DNA of 64,000 bases. Origin: Athripsodes cinereus. Taxonomy: Eukaryota; Arthropoda; Insecta; Trichoptera; Leptoceridae. Below, in pieces: positions 20,991 to 33,269 of this stretch. Each line of letters starts with the position of its first letter. Positions within the stretch are counted from its first letter, which is position 1. A model generated the notes under the pieces. That model worked only from the letters and a program-made list of their open reading frames with translations, was not told the origin of the DNA and made no database searches. The stretch covers positions 27,923,313 to 27,987,312 of the forward strand of contig OX388312.1 of assembly GCA_947579605.1 (NCBI GenBank). The letters are read 5' to 3'. The translations under genes and the position numbers were made by a program.

Positions 20991-22600
20991 AGATACAAGA
21001 CAAAGCTTAAGACATTCAAGATAGATGGCATACCTAATCACTTAATTGAAAATGTTAAGTGTCTTACAAGAGATGCCTTACGAATACTTGCCTCCTACAG
21101 GACACTCGAAAAGTCCTAACGGACTCTTATTTACCCGTGTTACTTTTTTATGGGCATCGATAGTAAATTTATATTTCTTGTGTATTGTAGATATGTTGTT
21201 TTTATTGTGAGATGTAATAAGTATGTTAAATTATTATGTTTTGTTGCCACAATGTACCTATTAAAGGTGTAAGTCGTATATCGTCGTTTGCATATTCAAA
21301 AAGAGATATGTGCGAACATTTTTATTTAGGCATACTCTTTCAAAACTGTTCATTAGGGCATTAAAATTGTTGTTTGGACTTTTTATTGGCATGTGATATT
21401 ATTCTTTAAGTATTGAATTTAAAAAAAAATGGTTATGATGTCATTATAAGCAGTTTATTCTAGTAATGTCAAAACATTTATAAATTCACATATCCATTTT
21501 TGAATATGCAACGACGATATATTATTAGAAATAGATAAAACTTTGCGTGTGCTGTGGTATATAATTATTATCAAGGATGCATTATGTACGAAACAGTGAA
21601 GGATTCCATAGCCCGCGTGACGTAAGGTGTTAACAGCATCGAAAATCTTGGCCGAATAACGGCACTTGCTACTGACAAGATTTTTTTCAATTCTGATAAC
21701 AATATCTATATACAAAATACTATATTTTGCTTAATCACTATACTCATACTGGTGAACGACTTTTAGTTACAAGTAGTACCTACCTATAAACTACCAAATT
21801 ATTTATATGCAGAAAGTACATAGGTTTTTATACCTATCTTTCTTTAGCTTATTCAATATATTATATATTTGGACAATTTGTTAAGCGCCGTTCACTCATA
21901 ACATGACCTCAAGGGCGCCGTATACCGCGTCTATTACCCGAAACTCCCAGCAATAAAGGTGCGTCTTCAGCCCTCTTTTAAAGCTCATATTATTTAACCC
22001 GCTTTTTGTTGATTCATTACAAAACTAACTTGTATACATTATCAATTTTGTTTTTTTAATATGTAGGTATCTACTGAATTCATATAAAAAAATATTAACG
22101 GTAAATAAAGCTATAAATTATCATAATAATAAGTCGACGTTTATTTATCCTGAATTATTATAATTATTCTAATATGAATTATTGTGACAAAACATTACTG
22201 CGTATATTTTTACAAATAAATAAAATTAATGTAATTTTTTTCATAATTAAATTAAGGAAATATACCCATGTACCCCAAAGCAAGTAGATACGATTAAATA
22301 TATGAAATGTGTAAGAAAAAAGTATTCTAGAACACTAGACTGGAAATTAGCAGGAATAATTGATAATGCGTCCAATCAAAACGTACAGCCAAAACGATTT
22401 CATATCAATCAGTCTAAACAACCATTGGTTCAAAAAGGTTTCTTTTATGACATTGACTAGTATAGAATGTACGAGTACAATACTTCCGTATTGGAGCGTA
22501 GGATCCATTTACTATCTTAATATTTTGGGGTGAAACAGCAAAGTTTATTGCCTTATTGTCAATTTTGGAACATGCTTTCTAAGAAAAATACATAAAGGGT
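20991..22600. other. AT-rich non-coding DNA
   Basis: A snapback-family scrap (TACAGGACACTCGAAAA) lies at about 21098. Otherwise I see nothing; the minus frame at 21455-21715 has no domain. Confidence 0.4.
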
Positions 22601-23057
22601 CGTTCACATACGTTCACTTTCAGTGATCACTCCGGATGATCCTCCAAGATGAACAGGTGTGAACAGGCGTTTCATCAATAGTGAGCGATGACGGAGGAAA
22701 GAGATTACCACTCGTCATAATTTCGATGAAAGGACCTTTCACTGAAACGACCATAAACAAGTTTTATCTTATTATTTGTTTTATTCTCTATGAATTTGTA
22801 TTGAATGTCAGAATCATGTACAAAATTATTATGCAGTCGAGAGCTATATTAATTTATTTTATGTGTTATTTTTCATTTTTGAATTTGTTTAATTATTTTT
22901 GTACGAAAATATGTTAAACCACATACAACATGAGTGAGAATGTTGACATGGCAGTGAAAGCATAGGATGAACAAATGTGAACAGACGTGTTCACTTTCGA
23001 TGAACAGGTTTGACCCTGACATTCTGGATGATCATCCAAAGTGAAGCAATGTGAATG
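22601..23057. mobile_element. MITE-like element with imperfect TIRs (457 bp)
   Basis: The left end GTTCACATACGTTCACTTT and GGATGATCCTCCA pair with the inverted right end CATTCACATTGCTTCACTTT and GGATGATCATCCA. Inner blocks (GATGAACAGGTGTGAACAGG versus TGAACAAATGTGAACAGACG) repeat the pattern. No clear target duplication, so boundaries are approximate. Confidence 0.6.
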
Positions 23058-23059
23058 CT

Positions 23060-25215
23060 ACTTAATACTCCGTAACTAGTTTATGCTATAAAACTCTTGG
23101 TTTTAGAATGAATCTCTTTATACAGAGATAGGTGGTAAATCTCATCGCTGTATTGAGGATGTAAAATTTCTTTATTTTTTCGAACCCCTGAGGCCCTTTA
23201 CTCGATAACTTATGGAAAAGAGTTGGAAGGCAATTTTTTGCTGAATGCTCCACTAAATGAAATACCTACAAATATCATGTTTTTTATAGGTAGGTATGTT
23301 AATGACCGATGTAAAAACTTTGCCAAAAACTTTAAATATGAATTGATTGACTTAATTTAAATGTGCGTATATTTAAATATACACAAAAAATGCATTACAA
23401 TCAAATAGCATAATCTTGAACTTGTAAATACTCTTAGCATACTATAAAACAAAAAATAAGTTAGTTCATTCAGATGCATAATATAAGTAGGTATGTCTGT
23501 ATTAAGAAAAAATTACTGACCTACTAAAAACAAAAGAGAATCGGAAATAATCTTAATCAGAAATTAATTAGGAATAATGTTCATTTTTATTTGTGACTAA
23601 TGAATCACGTATTACTTAGCCTGGCATAACTATAGGAATAGTAATATTATTCTATGATTGTGAGACAGGGCTAATTTACGAGTACCTACGTACATAAACA
23701 GGAGACTCATCCATTCTCTGTGCCCCATTTATGAACAGGTTTCTTCCATATTATATATATATTATTCTGCATTGAAGAATAAAATCGATATTATTAATAT
23801 TTTATTGATAAAATGTAGACGGCGTGCTTGTAAAAAATGAAGTTGAACAAAAAGTGAGTCCTCAATTGCTAATATTTTTTTGTTGCTCTATTCTAGGTCA
23901 CTTTTTTACTTTTGTTCGTCTGACGATCTGATTTGATTGTAAAAAAAATATTAATTAATATCGTTGATAAAGATTTATAACACAGACGTTTTCTTATTAT
24001 TAGATTAGAAGTAATTACTTTTGACACAAACAAAAATAATTTTTAAGTATTTTTTGTTTTAATTTTAACTATAAATTAATTTACTAGTATTATTTTGTTT
24101 AAGCTTAACAGAAGATACGAACTAGGTAGTATTCTTACTAAATTCTAACAAGATATTTATTCGTAAGATTTTAGTTTGTATCTATGAAACAACAGCGGGG
24201 AAAGGAAAGATGAAGATCGCACGGAGGGAGAAATCTACCGTAGAACGCATTTACAAAATCTTACGGCGGTACATCCTACACCTAATTTCTTTCCTGAATA
24301 CAGATAAATGCGAATCTATTGGATACAAGACCAAACAACTTTTTCATGACAAAACCTTCTGGATTGGAGGTTGTGCAGTGTGGTATGCAGGCACATGCGG
24401 CTCCAGGGAAACAACACTTCTTTAAGAAGCAAAAGGAAATCTTCCCGACTATCGAAGGATCTTAAAACGGCTTCTCAAGAAACAAACCATCCAACGACAT
24501 CATCAACATCATTTTCCAATCTGTGCGCCGAAGCGAAACTACACCATGTCAAATTTCAGCCGAAATGATTTATGAACATAGTATTGTAGTTCTTGTTATG
24601 TTCATTTAAATGACATTTCATCTGTCTTGAAAACAAGTTAAATTTTGAAATATCCATAAATAAAAAATAATATGTAAATTTTTTGTTAAAGCAAAACAAC
24701 GCCATTTTAATGCAATATTTCAAAATTTTACAAAAAAGTGTTAGATATGAATAAAAGCAATCATTCACAATAACTTTTAAGAGTAATTTAATGTTAACAA
24801 AAATGTGAGATGCAAATTTAACTTTGTTTAAAAAACTTTGGACGGCTATACTGTAAAATGGCGTCCTTTGAGATAGTGTAGTTTCGCTCCAGCGTACATA
24901 TATTATATCCTCACCACGCAAATAAATACGTTCATAATAGGTGGAATACCTCATTGCTGAAGTTGGTGCGTAAATGGAGTATTTAATGTACACTTATTAA
25001 ACTAATTGCATATATATTATATTATTTTTGAACGATACCTATCACACAACTTTAAGATATTTCATATAATAATTTTTAATATCAGATATTATTCACACAA
25101 CCGGTTCATTACTTCCATCACTTGCAGATTGATTCCGGTACCAAACATAGATACACACATATTATATTATTCAAATAAAAATATTATACAGGATGTACAG
25201 TAATTTTATTTATAT
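23060..25215. other. AT-rich non-coding DNA with short unassigned frames
   Basis: The segment 24190-24570 is less AT-rich and has short overlapping frames, none with a domain I recognise. GCGAAACTACAC at 24532 has an inverted copy at about 24880, possibly ends of a small degenerate element. The rest shows nothing. Confidence 0.4.
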
Positions 25216-25296
25216 TATCACTCTTTTCTATGTCTTCTTTATAATATGATGTGGAGAGGTTGTCTATTTGTGGGAGATGGCGTGATTAAAATTCAC

Positions 25297-26966
25297 TCTT
25301 TTATTTTTATTTATTTATTTATTTTCTCGAAGGGAACAAACAGTCATCACAACAAGTATTACAACAATTAAAATTAAATGAAATATAGACCACAAGAGTC
25401 CCCCTATATTACCACAGTTTAAAAAATTCAAAGCAACTAAGACAAAACTAACAACAAAAACAAAGAAATATAATAATAAGATAAGATAAGACAAGATAAG
25501 AGAAAAGTTAAACATAATGATCAATCATATTATAATACAATTAATAAAATCAATAAAATAAAACACATCAATGAACAGTAAAACCACCGATTCAAGCAAT
25601 AAATAAAACAATAAGTAATAACTTTTCTATAATAATATAATGGATAAAGAATATTAATGAAATAATTAGATTTAAAAATATAATAATATAACAAAAAATC
25701 ATAAATTAATAAATAATGAAATCAATAAGTCAGTAATTCGAATTAAACATACAATAACAATTAAAAAAAATACATAAAATAAAAAAAAAATTTAAATTAA
25801 AAGTAATGAATATAATATAATATAATATAATATAATACAACATAATACAATATAATATAATAATAAGATTACGGCAGATAGCCAATAAATAATAAATAAA
25901 CTATAATAATTTAAAAAAATACATAAATTAAAAATTAAATTTAGATTAAAAATAATGAATATAATAATAAGATTACGGCAGATAGCCAATAAATAATAAA
26001 TAAACTATAATAATTTAAAAAAATACATAAATTAAAAATTAAATTTAGATTAAAAATAATGAATATAATAATAAGATTACGGCAGATAACCAATTAACAA
26101 ATTATACACCAAAAGCGACAGTGAGAATTAAGTAGAATTAGAATCCAGCAACAAGTGGCTCATGGAAGTAAGTGGAGTTGGCATAAAGTCCAAAAGATAA
26201 AATTGTAAAACTATAAACTATGAGGGATGTTGCGACAATCTCAGCAGTTGGACAACTCCAGTTCTGAACTGATTTCTACTCAAATAGAAAATGTCCAGGG
26301 CCCTGAAGAATGAATTATATAGCGTGCAACTACGGTGAAGAAAAGAACCCTGCATGTAATTTGTGATACACGGGGGTAATCTAAACAGATAATTAGATCG
26401 CGTATTACGCGATGGACAATTAAAACAGATTCCTTCCAACAGAGGCGCGGAGTCGACCTCACCAGAAATAATTTTGAAAAGGAAAAACATATCAATCTGG
26501 GTTCTTCTGTTTTCAAGCGAGGACATTTCATGAAATCCAAGAGCCTGACGATAGTTTTCAAAATATTTGCCCCTCAAAAAACTGAGATGCCTTATGAACC
26601 TCCTCTGAACGCTCTCTATTCTATCAATATATGTTATATACTGAGGATTCCAGACCACCGCAGGGAACTCCAACAAACTACGCACAAACGCATAGTAAAG
26701 TACCTTATAAGTGAAAGGTGATCTAAAAGGCTTAGTCATCCTTAAAACAAAGCCCAGCATCCTCTGAGCTCTATCTATTATGGAGTCAATATGTGATCTG
26801 TAAAGCATCTTGGAATCCAGAATAACTCCTAAGTCACGAACATCTTCACGTCGTGATAAAGCTTCCTCATCAATAGTATAAGAGAATGTGACAGGTTGCT
26901 TTGCTCTAGTAAATGAAATGATACTACACTTAGAGACGTTTAAATAAAGTTGGTTAAAGTTGGTTA
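25297..26966 (-). mobile_element. Jockey-group LINE, 5' truncated, with long AT-rich 3' UTR
   Basis: On the minus strand the coding remnant is followed by about 900 bp of AT-rich UTR. That UTR contains three near-identical blocks (GATTACGGCAGATAGCCAAT plus A/T runs at about 25867, 25971, 26073) and ends in a TAAATAAATAAA tail at 25305-25320. A second 3' end of the family is at 38341-39178. The insertion splits a 75-bp tandem unit; TTTT is present at both junctions. Confidence 0.85.
26218..26966 (-). pseudogene. C-terminal part of a Jockey reverse transcriptase
   Basis: The frame is open from 26966 and reads LNVSKCSIISFTR, then REDVRDLGVILDSKMLYRSHI, the strand just after the polymerase active site in Jockey proteins. 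It continues with RAQRMLGFVLRMTKPF, RSLLEFPAVVWNP and IESVQRRFIRHLSF, ending QLLRLSQHPS. The catalytic YADD and everything upstream are lost, so this is a dead-on-arrival copy. The reading frame itself is uninterrupted. Confidence 0.85.
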
Positions 26967-27459
26967 ATTTTCTATGCCTTCTTTAAAATATGATGTGGAG
27001 AGGTTGTCTATTTGTGGGAGATGGCGTGATTAAAATTCACTCTTTTCTATGTCTTCTTTATGATATGATGTGGAGAGGTTGACTATTTGTGGGAGATGGC
27101 ATGATTAAAATTCACTCTTTTCTATGTCTTCTTTATGATTATGATGTGGAGAGGTTGTCTATTTGTGGGAGATGGCGTGATTAAAATTCACTCTTTTCTA
27201 TGTCTTCTTTATAATATGATGTGGAGAGGATGACTATTTGTGGGAGATGGCATGTTTAAAAAAACTTTGTATTGCTGTATAGGTATTTATTTTTGATTTT
27301 TTTGAAATTTGATAATAATTCGAATTAAATGCCTTAAGTAAGGATACATGCATACGTTTAACAATTAAAAAAAAATACTAATTCAAAAGTTGATGCTCGC
27401 CCTTATGGGGTGATTTTCATAAAACTGCACGGTGCGTAGAATAATATTATTATTAAAGT

Positions 27460-27776
27460 TGTTGTCGTGTCTCGATCGCCTATGTCCCTTTTACGATCGC
27501 TAATGTTGAGTTGTTGGATTTGCAGAACAAACACTCTTATTTTTATATAATAGAATTTAATGTAAAACTTGTAACAAATAGAACAGTATAGATGCTAATG
27601 TTTTTGTTTGACTGTGTATTGGAGAAGAAGAGATGGATCAACAAGTGTGTGTGTATTATATACACGTAACCAAAGACAAACCCTGAATTGAATCTATTCG
27701 CCATAGATTATCACCTTATGTCTATAGCCAGTGACTAGTGCTTCATAATTCACCACACAGATGGCAGTATTCAACA
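27460..27776 (-). repeat. BEL 3' LTR (317 bp)
   Basis: On the minus strand it begins TGTTGAATACTGCCATCTG and ends CGAGACACGACAACA. It matches the LTR at 33744-34075 except for a 15-bp gap near 27513 and scattered changes. Confidence 0.92.
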
Positions 27777-27788
27777 TTCTCCCCCTCT
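27777..27788 (-). promoter_or_regulatory. BEL polypurine tract
   Basis: AGAGGGGGAGAA (minus strand) lies directly upstream of the 3' LTR, where plus-strand DNA synthesis is primed in LTR elements. Confidence 0.85.
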
Positions 27789-28184
27789 GTAAGCGATTGA
27801 TGATATTAACATCAATTGGACTTACATTTTTACAATAAAGATAACAACTAATTAAACCTAAAATGAATTTACTTTCCCATTACAACCCATGATTAAATCC
27901 TTCCTCTACCAATGCTAAGATATTTGAAAATACATACAACAAAATACAATATACATAATAAATCTTCCTTCTTGAGGTTAAATGTCCATGTTTTTAATTA
28001 AATATTTTGTTTGGGTTTATAAGCTTCATGTTCAACTATTATAAATGATTAATATCTTGATGTAAGTCTTGTTTGGAGTTTAAAATCTTGATGTACTGTA
28101 TTATTGTTTGTTTAATGCATATTATTATGTATTCTAGCTCACTTCACAAAAGAAAAAATTAAAACAATATAGCACATAGGTATT

Positions 28185-31100
28185 TCACTGTTCCGAAGGC
28201 TCTGGTAGCAATGCCACACGATGGATGGCTCTTTTTGTCAGTCCAGATTGGGTCCTCAAGGTGACAACTCGGGTGACGTTATCTGGACCTGGATGTGTCT
28301 GGATAACTCTGCCAAGTTTCCAAAGCATGGGAACAGTCTCGTCCTTTATTAGCACCAAATCCCCCTCCTTCAATTGTCTCTCATTTCCGTGTGTCCATTT
28401 TGTCCGTTGTTGGAGTCCCTGGAAATACTCCCTGCTCCATCTAGTCCAAAAACCCTTGAACATAGCAATAATCTTTTGGTAGTGGTTTAAACGATTATCT
28501 GGTAAGTGTGATACATCTGGTTCAGGTAACCTCGCCAACGAGTCTCCAATCAAAAAATGGGAAGGAGTGAGTGGGTTGAGATCAGTTGGATCAGAGGATA
28601 AACTGGTTATTGGTCTGGAATTAATGGAGGCTTCGATTTGACAAATCAAAGTAAGCATAGAATCATAATTCAATACCTGAGAATTCAAAGCCCTTTTCAA
28701 GGGAGTTTTTACTAGTTTTATACCTGCTTCCCAAAGAGAACCAAAATGGGGTGATCGAGCTGGAATGAATTTCCAGTCGATCCATCGTTGAGAACAAAAA
28801 TTAACAATCTCCTCCTCAGAGGCTCTTAACTGTGTATAAATTCTGGCAAGATCGTTGCTTGCACCAATGAAATTTGTGCCATTATCTGAATAAATCTTGA
28901 TTGGCATTCCCCGCCGAGCAACAAATCTTTTTAATGCATTCAAAAAAGCCTCTGTCGTCATGGAAGTGACAACTTCCAGATGCACTGCCTTAGAGGCAAA
29001 ACAAACAAATAAACAAATATAACATTTTACAACCTTAGCGTTCCTGGTAAAACCTGATTTTATATTGAAGAAACCTGAATAGTCTACTCCAACAATTGAA
29101 AATGGCCTTGTCGCAGTGACCCTGTCTGCAGGCAGATCCCCCATCCTTTGGTAATTCACTGGCGTCTTGTACCTAAAGCACAGGATACAATGCTTGAGAA
29201 CCCTTCTTATCGTATTCTTTGCTGACAATGGCCAGTACTTGAGTCGTAGCTGCGCCAACAGTCCCTGCAAACCCAAATGTAAATTAGTATAATGATAATA
29301 CTTTATAATTAATGTTGTAAAAGCGTGTCCCGCAGGCAACAAAATAGGATGTTTTTGTTGGGTAGGTACCTCACTGTTTTTCAGTCTTCCTCCAACACAA
29401 AGTATACCATTTATCAATACTGGATTTAATGATTTTACATTACTACGAGCAGACACCTGACCATCCTTTTTCAAATCCCTTATTTCTCTGTGAAAGAAAA
29501 TACCTTGGACGATGTTGCACAATACATCATGTGCATGTTGAAGTTCAGATACCTGTAAAGGTCCAGTTCTACGCCCTGTTTTTGATGTTACATTATTCTT
29601 AAATCTTATTAAATATGCAGTAACTCTAAGCAATCTATTAAATGAAGAATATCTTGTGAAAATATCCCATGATTCAATATTTACCAGTGTGGTAGTATTT
29701 ACCACTATATCTTGTTGTATATCAACCGTAGAAGAACATTCTGTAAGTTTCTCATCCTCTTGTATGAAAGATGGACCATTCCACCACAAAGTTGAAGATG
29801 AAAGTTGTTGTACAGATGTACCCCTGGAAATCAAGTCTGCTGGGTTGTGTTGTGACGATACATGTATCCATTGACAATCTTCTGTGCTACGCTGAATTTC
29901 TGCTACCCTGTTTGCTACAAAGGTATCCATTTTTGTTGCTGAGGCTCGTAGCCATGACAACACAATAGTTGAATCTGTGAAAAGCTTAGTGGATACACCT
30001 TGATAACCCATGTTCTCCTTTATGGACTTGACAAGTCCAGCTAATAGTAGCGCTCCTGATAATTCTAGCCTAGGCAAAGTAAGTTGTTTGAGAGGTGCCA
30101 CTCTAGATTTTGCACAAAGTAAATTGATCTGTGTCCTACCTTGTTCATCCATGGACTTCAAATATACAGTACAACCATACGCTTCCTTCGATGCATCGGA
30201 AAACCCAAATATTTGTATGTCTGCACTCCCTGTTGACGTCACAATTACCCTCCTTGGAATCTTGATGATGTTGATGTCTTGTAGATCCTTTTTGTAAAGG
30301 TTCCATGCAATAATAATGTCTTCAGGTAGTTCATCGTCCCATCCTATCTGTAACTGCCAAATTTTTTGCATTAATAATTTTGCCCTAATAACAATGGGCC
30401 CGATGAGTCCTAACGGGTCGAACGTCTTAGAAATATCTGAAAGAATTGTCCTTTTAGTAGACGTTGATGTATTTGTTTCAATGTTAACCTTATAATGAAA
30501 AGTGTCTTCGTAACTGTTCCAATGCAACCCTAGAATTTTGCACTGAAAATCGTCCTCGAGATTCAAGGATTTACTGTCATTGTTCTGACCAGTGTCATGT
30601 AGGTCTTCCAGATTTGACCTCCATTTGGTAAGTTTCATACCTGCCTTGTCTAGAAGGTATGACAGTTCATTTTTTAAATTAATACAAGTCTGCTTATCAT
30701 GATCTCCTGTTAAGAGATCATCCACATAAAAATCCCTTTCTATCACCTGAGAAGTGAGAGGAAAAATAGAAGAATAAATTGTACTTAGTTCCTTTAGACA
30801 TCTCATCGCGAGATATGGTGACGCACTGAGTCCGTATGTGACGCTGTTGAGTCGGAAATGTCCCATTTCCTCACTGGGAGATGTCCTCCATAAGACCCTC
30901 TGGTAATCCCTGTCCCTTTCATGTACATTGACCTGCCTATAATACTGTTGTATATCTGCACTCAAGACATATCGATGTTTCCTGAAATTAATCAACAATG
31001 TAAATAACTCATTATGTATGGTAGGTGTTTTCATCAGATTATCATTTAGGGATTTCCCATTGGATGTTTTTGCAGAACCATCGAACACAACACGGATTTT

Positions 31101-33269
31101 TGTTCCCTTGAAAACGGAATGATGGGGAAGATAAACTGCATTTTCCTTGTCAGGTAGACAAGGAGACATATGCCCCAATTCCAAATGCTCATTCATGAAT
31201 GCTGCATATTGTGTGTGCAGCTCTGTATCCTTCTGAAACCGTCGCTCCATCGAAAGTAACCTCCTCTCGGCTATTTCAAGAGAGTTTCCCACGTTAGGTG
31301 GACATTCCTTGAAGGGTAGACTTACTGAAAATCTGCCCGACTCATCACGAGTCGTAGTACTAGTAAAGTGTTTCTCGCATAATGTCTCTTCCTGGGTTCG
31401 AACCAGAGAATTAGGCACACTTTCTACCTCCCAAAATTTCTCAATATTTTTGTTTAATTGATTCAAAGAAATGTAACAAGATACCGGCCTTTGTCTGCTG
31501 ATTCCTTCAGAGTTCCACGGAATAGCTCCTGCAATGACCCATCCTAACTTGGTCTGATGCATCATCGGCTGCTGACGTTGAGCTGATGCATGATTTCCCT
31601 GAAGTACCTCCCAAAATACCTGTGCTCCCAATAACAAGTCTATTGGAGAAGATTTATGGAAGTCAGGGTCCGCTAGCTGCATCTGGGAAGGCACGTGAAA
31701 ACGTCGTCTGTCCACAGATCGCAGTGGCAAGTTTGATGTAATTACAGGCAGGACCAAACAGTTGATTTTCCTCCTGTAATCATACAATAAAGAATTAATT
31801 GTTATATCTACCTTTTCTTCAATGTGAGTTACCTGTTGCCGCAGTCCCGAGACTGGCAGATATGCTCCCTTTGTTCGTAAGTTGAGTTTCTCGCATAAAC
31901 TCTTTGTAATGAAATTCGACTGTGCTGCCGAGTCCAAGAGTGCTCGTGCCCTAAAAATGCCGCCATCAGGGAGTTGGATCCCAACCATGGCCGTGGATAA
32001 CAGTACTTCCTCGTCGTTTGAGAGCGAAGCATGGTTCACCACAGTAGGAACCTGTGAAGTAGGTCCCAGAGTTTCCGTATTTGCTGTCGAATTGTGCACG
32101 CTCGGTGTGTGCAATAAGGTGTGATGGTCCCTCCGACACACCTTACATCTTCCTCCTGAAGAACAATCCTTGGCAATATGATTCCTTAACATACAGTTAC
32201 GGCACAGTCGCTGCCTTTTTACCAGCTCCCACCTTTGCTGAGTCCCCATCGACTTAAACTGCTCACATTGGTTTAATCGATGCTGTGAAGAACAAAGTGG
32301 GCAAACTGGGTTTGCTCGTACATTTGCAACCAAGCCAACTCCTGCTCGGTTGGAGGTGTTGGATGGTTTGAAGTTTTTGTTGTGAGACGTCGTCTCCAAA
32401 ATACGTGCTCTCTCCCCAATACATTCGTACAGTTCCTTTAATGTAGGTAGCTCACCCTGCAAGTGATGCGATTCCCATATGTTACGTGATACTGAATCTA
32501 ATTTGTTAGCAATTATGTGAATTAACAGGATGTCCCAGCTGCTTGTGGGTAGTCCCAAACTTTCCAAAGCTCGCGTATGGAGCTGTGAATCATCGATCAA
32601 TCGCCTTAAAGATTGATATGATTCTGGCTTCACTGGAATGAGATTGAAAATGTGATTAACATGTTTGTCCACAATGAGGCGGGTGTTCTCAAATCTCCTT
32701 GTTAAGATGTCCCATGCTAAAGAGTAATTAGTGTCTGAAACTTCCAAAGAAGAAACTAAATTTAAGGCTTCACCCTTTAATGAGCTCAGTAAGTAATGAT
32801 ACTTTTGTAAGTTAGATAAAGAATTATTGTTGCCTACAAGAGATTTGAATGTATCTTTGTAGTGTAACCATGTTTCATAATTACCATGAAATGTAGGTAT
32901 TTGAATTGGATTTAACTTAACTTCACATGTGACTTGTAGTTGATCTTTCAATAATGATTTTGCCTTACTTAAAGTGGTGTAAAATAGTTGTTCAAAAGTA
33001 TCCCTATACACCACTTCCTCACCATCAATTTCCTCCAAGTCACATTGCAACATTTCAAATTTTTCAAGCATGCTTTCCATTCTTGATGTCCTTAACTGTA
33101 ATTCACAAATATCTAAATCTTTCTTACTCAAATAATCTTTAAAGCGCGTGAGTTGTCCCTTCAAAACGCCTCGCCTTGATATCAATCCTTTGCAAACCTC
33201 CATTTCAGAATCACGTGTTTTTTCCATTTTTGAAGTGGCTGTCCTTGTTTCTCTTTCTCCAGACAACAT
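28185..33269 (-). CDS. BEL/Pao Gag-Pol polyprotein, 1694 residues
   Basis: One uninterrupted frame encodes the whole replication machinery. Residues about 115-290 are the Gag-type DUF1759 region (FHGNYETWLHYKDTFKSLV). At about 323-387 lie Cys/His clusters (CPLCSSQHRLNQC, CRNCMLRNHIAKDC). An aspartic protease follows with the active-site text LLDSAAQSNF (445-454). The reverse transcriptase has IRVVFDGSAK and the catalytic YVDD (848-851). RNase H follows with GFSDASKEAYG and FTDSTIVLSWL. The integrase has HLGLQGLLAQLR and an HxxCxxC-like zinc region, then Asp residues in VGVDYSGFF and IYSDNGTNF and the Glu in FGSLWEAGIK. The C-terminus (LKEGDLVLIKDE, MLWKLGRV) is the DUF5641-type tail usual in BEL elements. 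Length and order match intact family members. There is no envelope gene. Confidence 0.95.
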   Translation of the reverse strand: MLSGERETRTATSKMEKTRDSEMEVCKGLISRRGVLKGQLTRFKDYLSKKDLDICELQLRTSRMESMLEKFEMLQCDLEEIDGEEVVYRDTFEQLFYTTLSKAKSLLKDQLQVTCEVKLNPIQIPTFHGNYETWLHYKDTFKSLVGNNNSLSNLQKYHYLLSSLKGEALNLVSSLEVSDTNYSLAWDILTRRFENTRLIVDKHVNHIFNLIPVKPESYQSLRRLIDDSQLHTRALESLGLPTSSWDILLIHIIANKLDSVSRNIWESHHLQGELPTLKELYECIGERARILETTSHNKNFKPSNTSNRAGVGLVANVRANPVCPLCSSQHRLNQCEQFKSMGTQQRWELVKRQRLCRNCMLRNHIAKDCSSGGRCKVCRRDHHTLLHTPSVHNSTANTETLGPTSQVPTVVNHASLSNDEEVLLSTAMVGIQLPDGGIFRARALLDSAAQSNFITKSLCEKLNLRTKGAYLPVSGLRQQVTHIEEKVDITINSLLYDYRRKINCLVLPVITSNLPLRSVDRRRFHVPSQMQLADPDFHKSSPIDLLLGAQVFWEVLQGNHASAQRQQPMMHQTKLGWVIAGAIPWNSEGISRQRPVSCYISLNQLNKNIEKFWEVESVPNSLVRTQEETLCEKHFTSTTTRDESGRFSVSLPFKECPPNVGNSLEIAERRLLSMERRFQKDTELHTQYAAFMNEHLELGHMSPCLPDKENAVYLPHHSVFKGTKIRVVFDGSAKTSNGKSLNDNLMKTPTIHNELFTLLINFRKHRYVLSADIQQYYRQVNVHERDRDYQRVLWRTSPSEEMGHFRLNSVTYGLSASPYLAMRCLKELSTIYSSIFPLTSQVIERDFYVDDLLTGDHDKQTCINLKNELSYLLDKAGMKLTKWRSNLEDLHDTGQNNDSKSLNLEDDFQCKILGLHWNSYEDTFHYKVNIETNTSTSTKRTILSDISKTFDPLGLIGPIVIRAKLLMQKIWQLQIGWDDELPEDIIIAWNLYKKDLQDINIIKIPRRVIVTSTGSADIQIFGFSDASKEAYGCTVYLKSMDEQGRTQINLLCAKSRVAPLKQLTLPRLELSGALLLAGLVKSIKENMGYQGVSTKLFTDSTIVLSWLRASATKMDTFVANRVAEIQRSTEDCQWIHVSSQHNPADLISRGTSVQQLSSSTLWWNGPSFIQEDEKLTECSSTVDIQQDIVVNTTTLVNIESWDIFTRYSSFNRLLRVTAYLIRFKNNVTSKTGRRTGPLQVSELQHAHDVLCNIVQGIFFHREIRDLKKDGQVSARSNVKSLNPVLINGILCVGGRLKNSEVPTQQKHPILLPAGHAFTTLIIKYYHYTNLHLGLQGLLAQLRLKYWPLSAKNTIRRVLKHCILCFRYKTPVNYQRMGDLPADRVTATRPFSIVGVDYSGFFNIKSGFTRNAKVVKCYICLFVCFASKAVHLEVVTSMTTEAFLNALKRFVARRGMPIKIYSDNGTNFIGASNDLARIYTQLRASEEEIVNFCSQRWIDWKFIPARSPHFGSLWEAGIKLVKTPLKRALNSQVLNYDSMLTLICQIEASINSRPITSLSSDPTDLNPLTPSHFLIGDSLARLPEPDVSHLPDNRLNHYQKIIAMFKGFWTRWSREYFQGLQQRTKWTHGNERQLKEGDLVLIKDETVPMLWKLGRVIQTHPGPDNVTRVVTLRTQSGLTKRAIHRVALLPEPSEQ

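Larger units (their letters stand above)
25221..27258. repeat. 75-bp tandem array interrupted by a Jockey LINE
   Basis: Units start CTCTTTTCTATGTCTTCTTT and contain GATGTGGAGAGGTTG and GTGGGAGATGGC. One unit is at 25221-25295; four lie beyond the insertion (26967-27039, 27040-27114, 27115-27190, 27191-27258). The inserted LINE occupies 25297-26966. Units differ by only a few bases. Confidence 0.9.

Noticed and set aside
24210..24568. Possible small gene in a less AT-rich patch
   Set aside because: Three short overlapping frames without domain, splice context or repeat support.
25867..26100. CRISPR-like repeats (GATTACGGCAGATAGCC blocks)
   Set aside because: Three AT-rich blocks without unique spacers; they are the 3' UTR of a Jockey LINE and recur in the second copy.
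28225..32124. Plus-strand frames of 65-95 codons
   Set aside because: They are antisense shadows of the BEL polyprotein.
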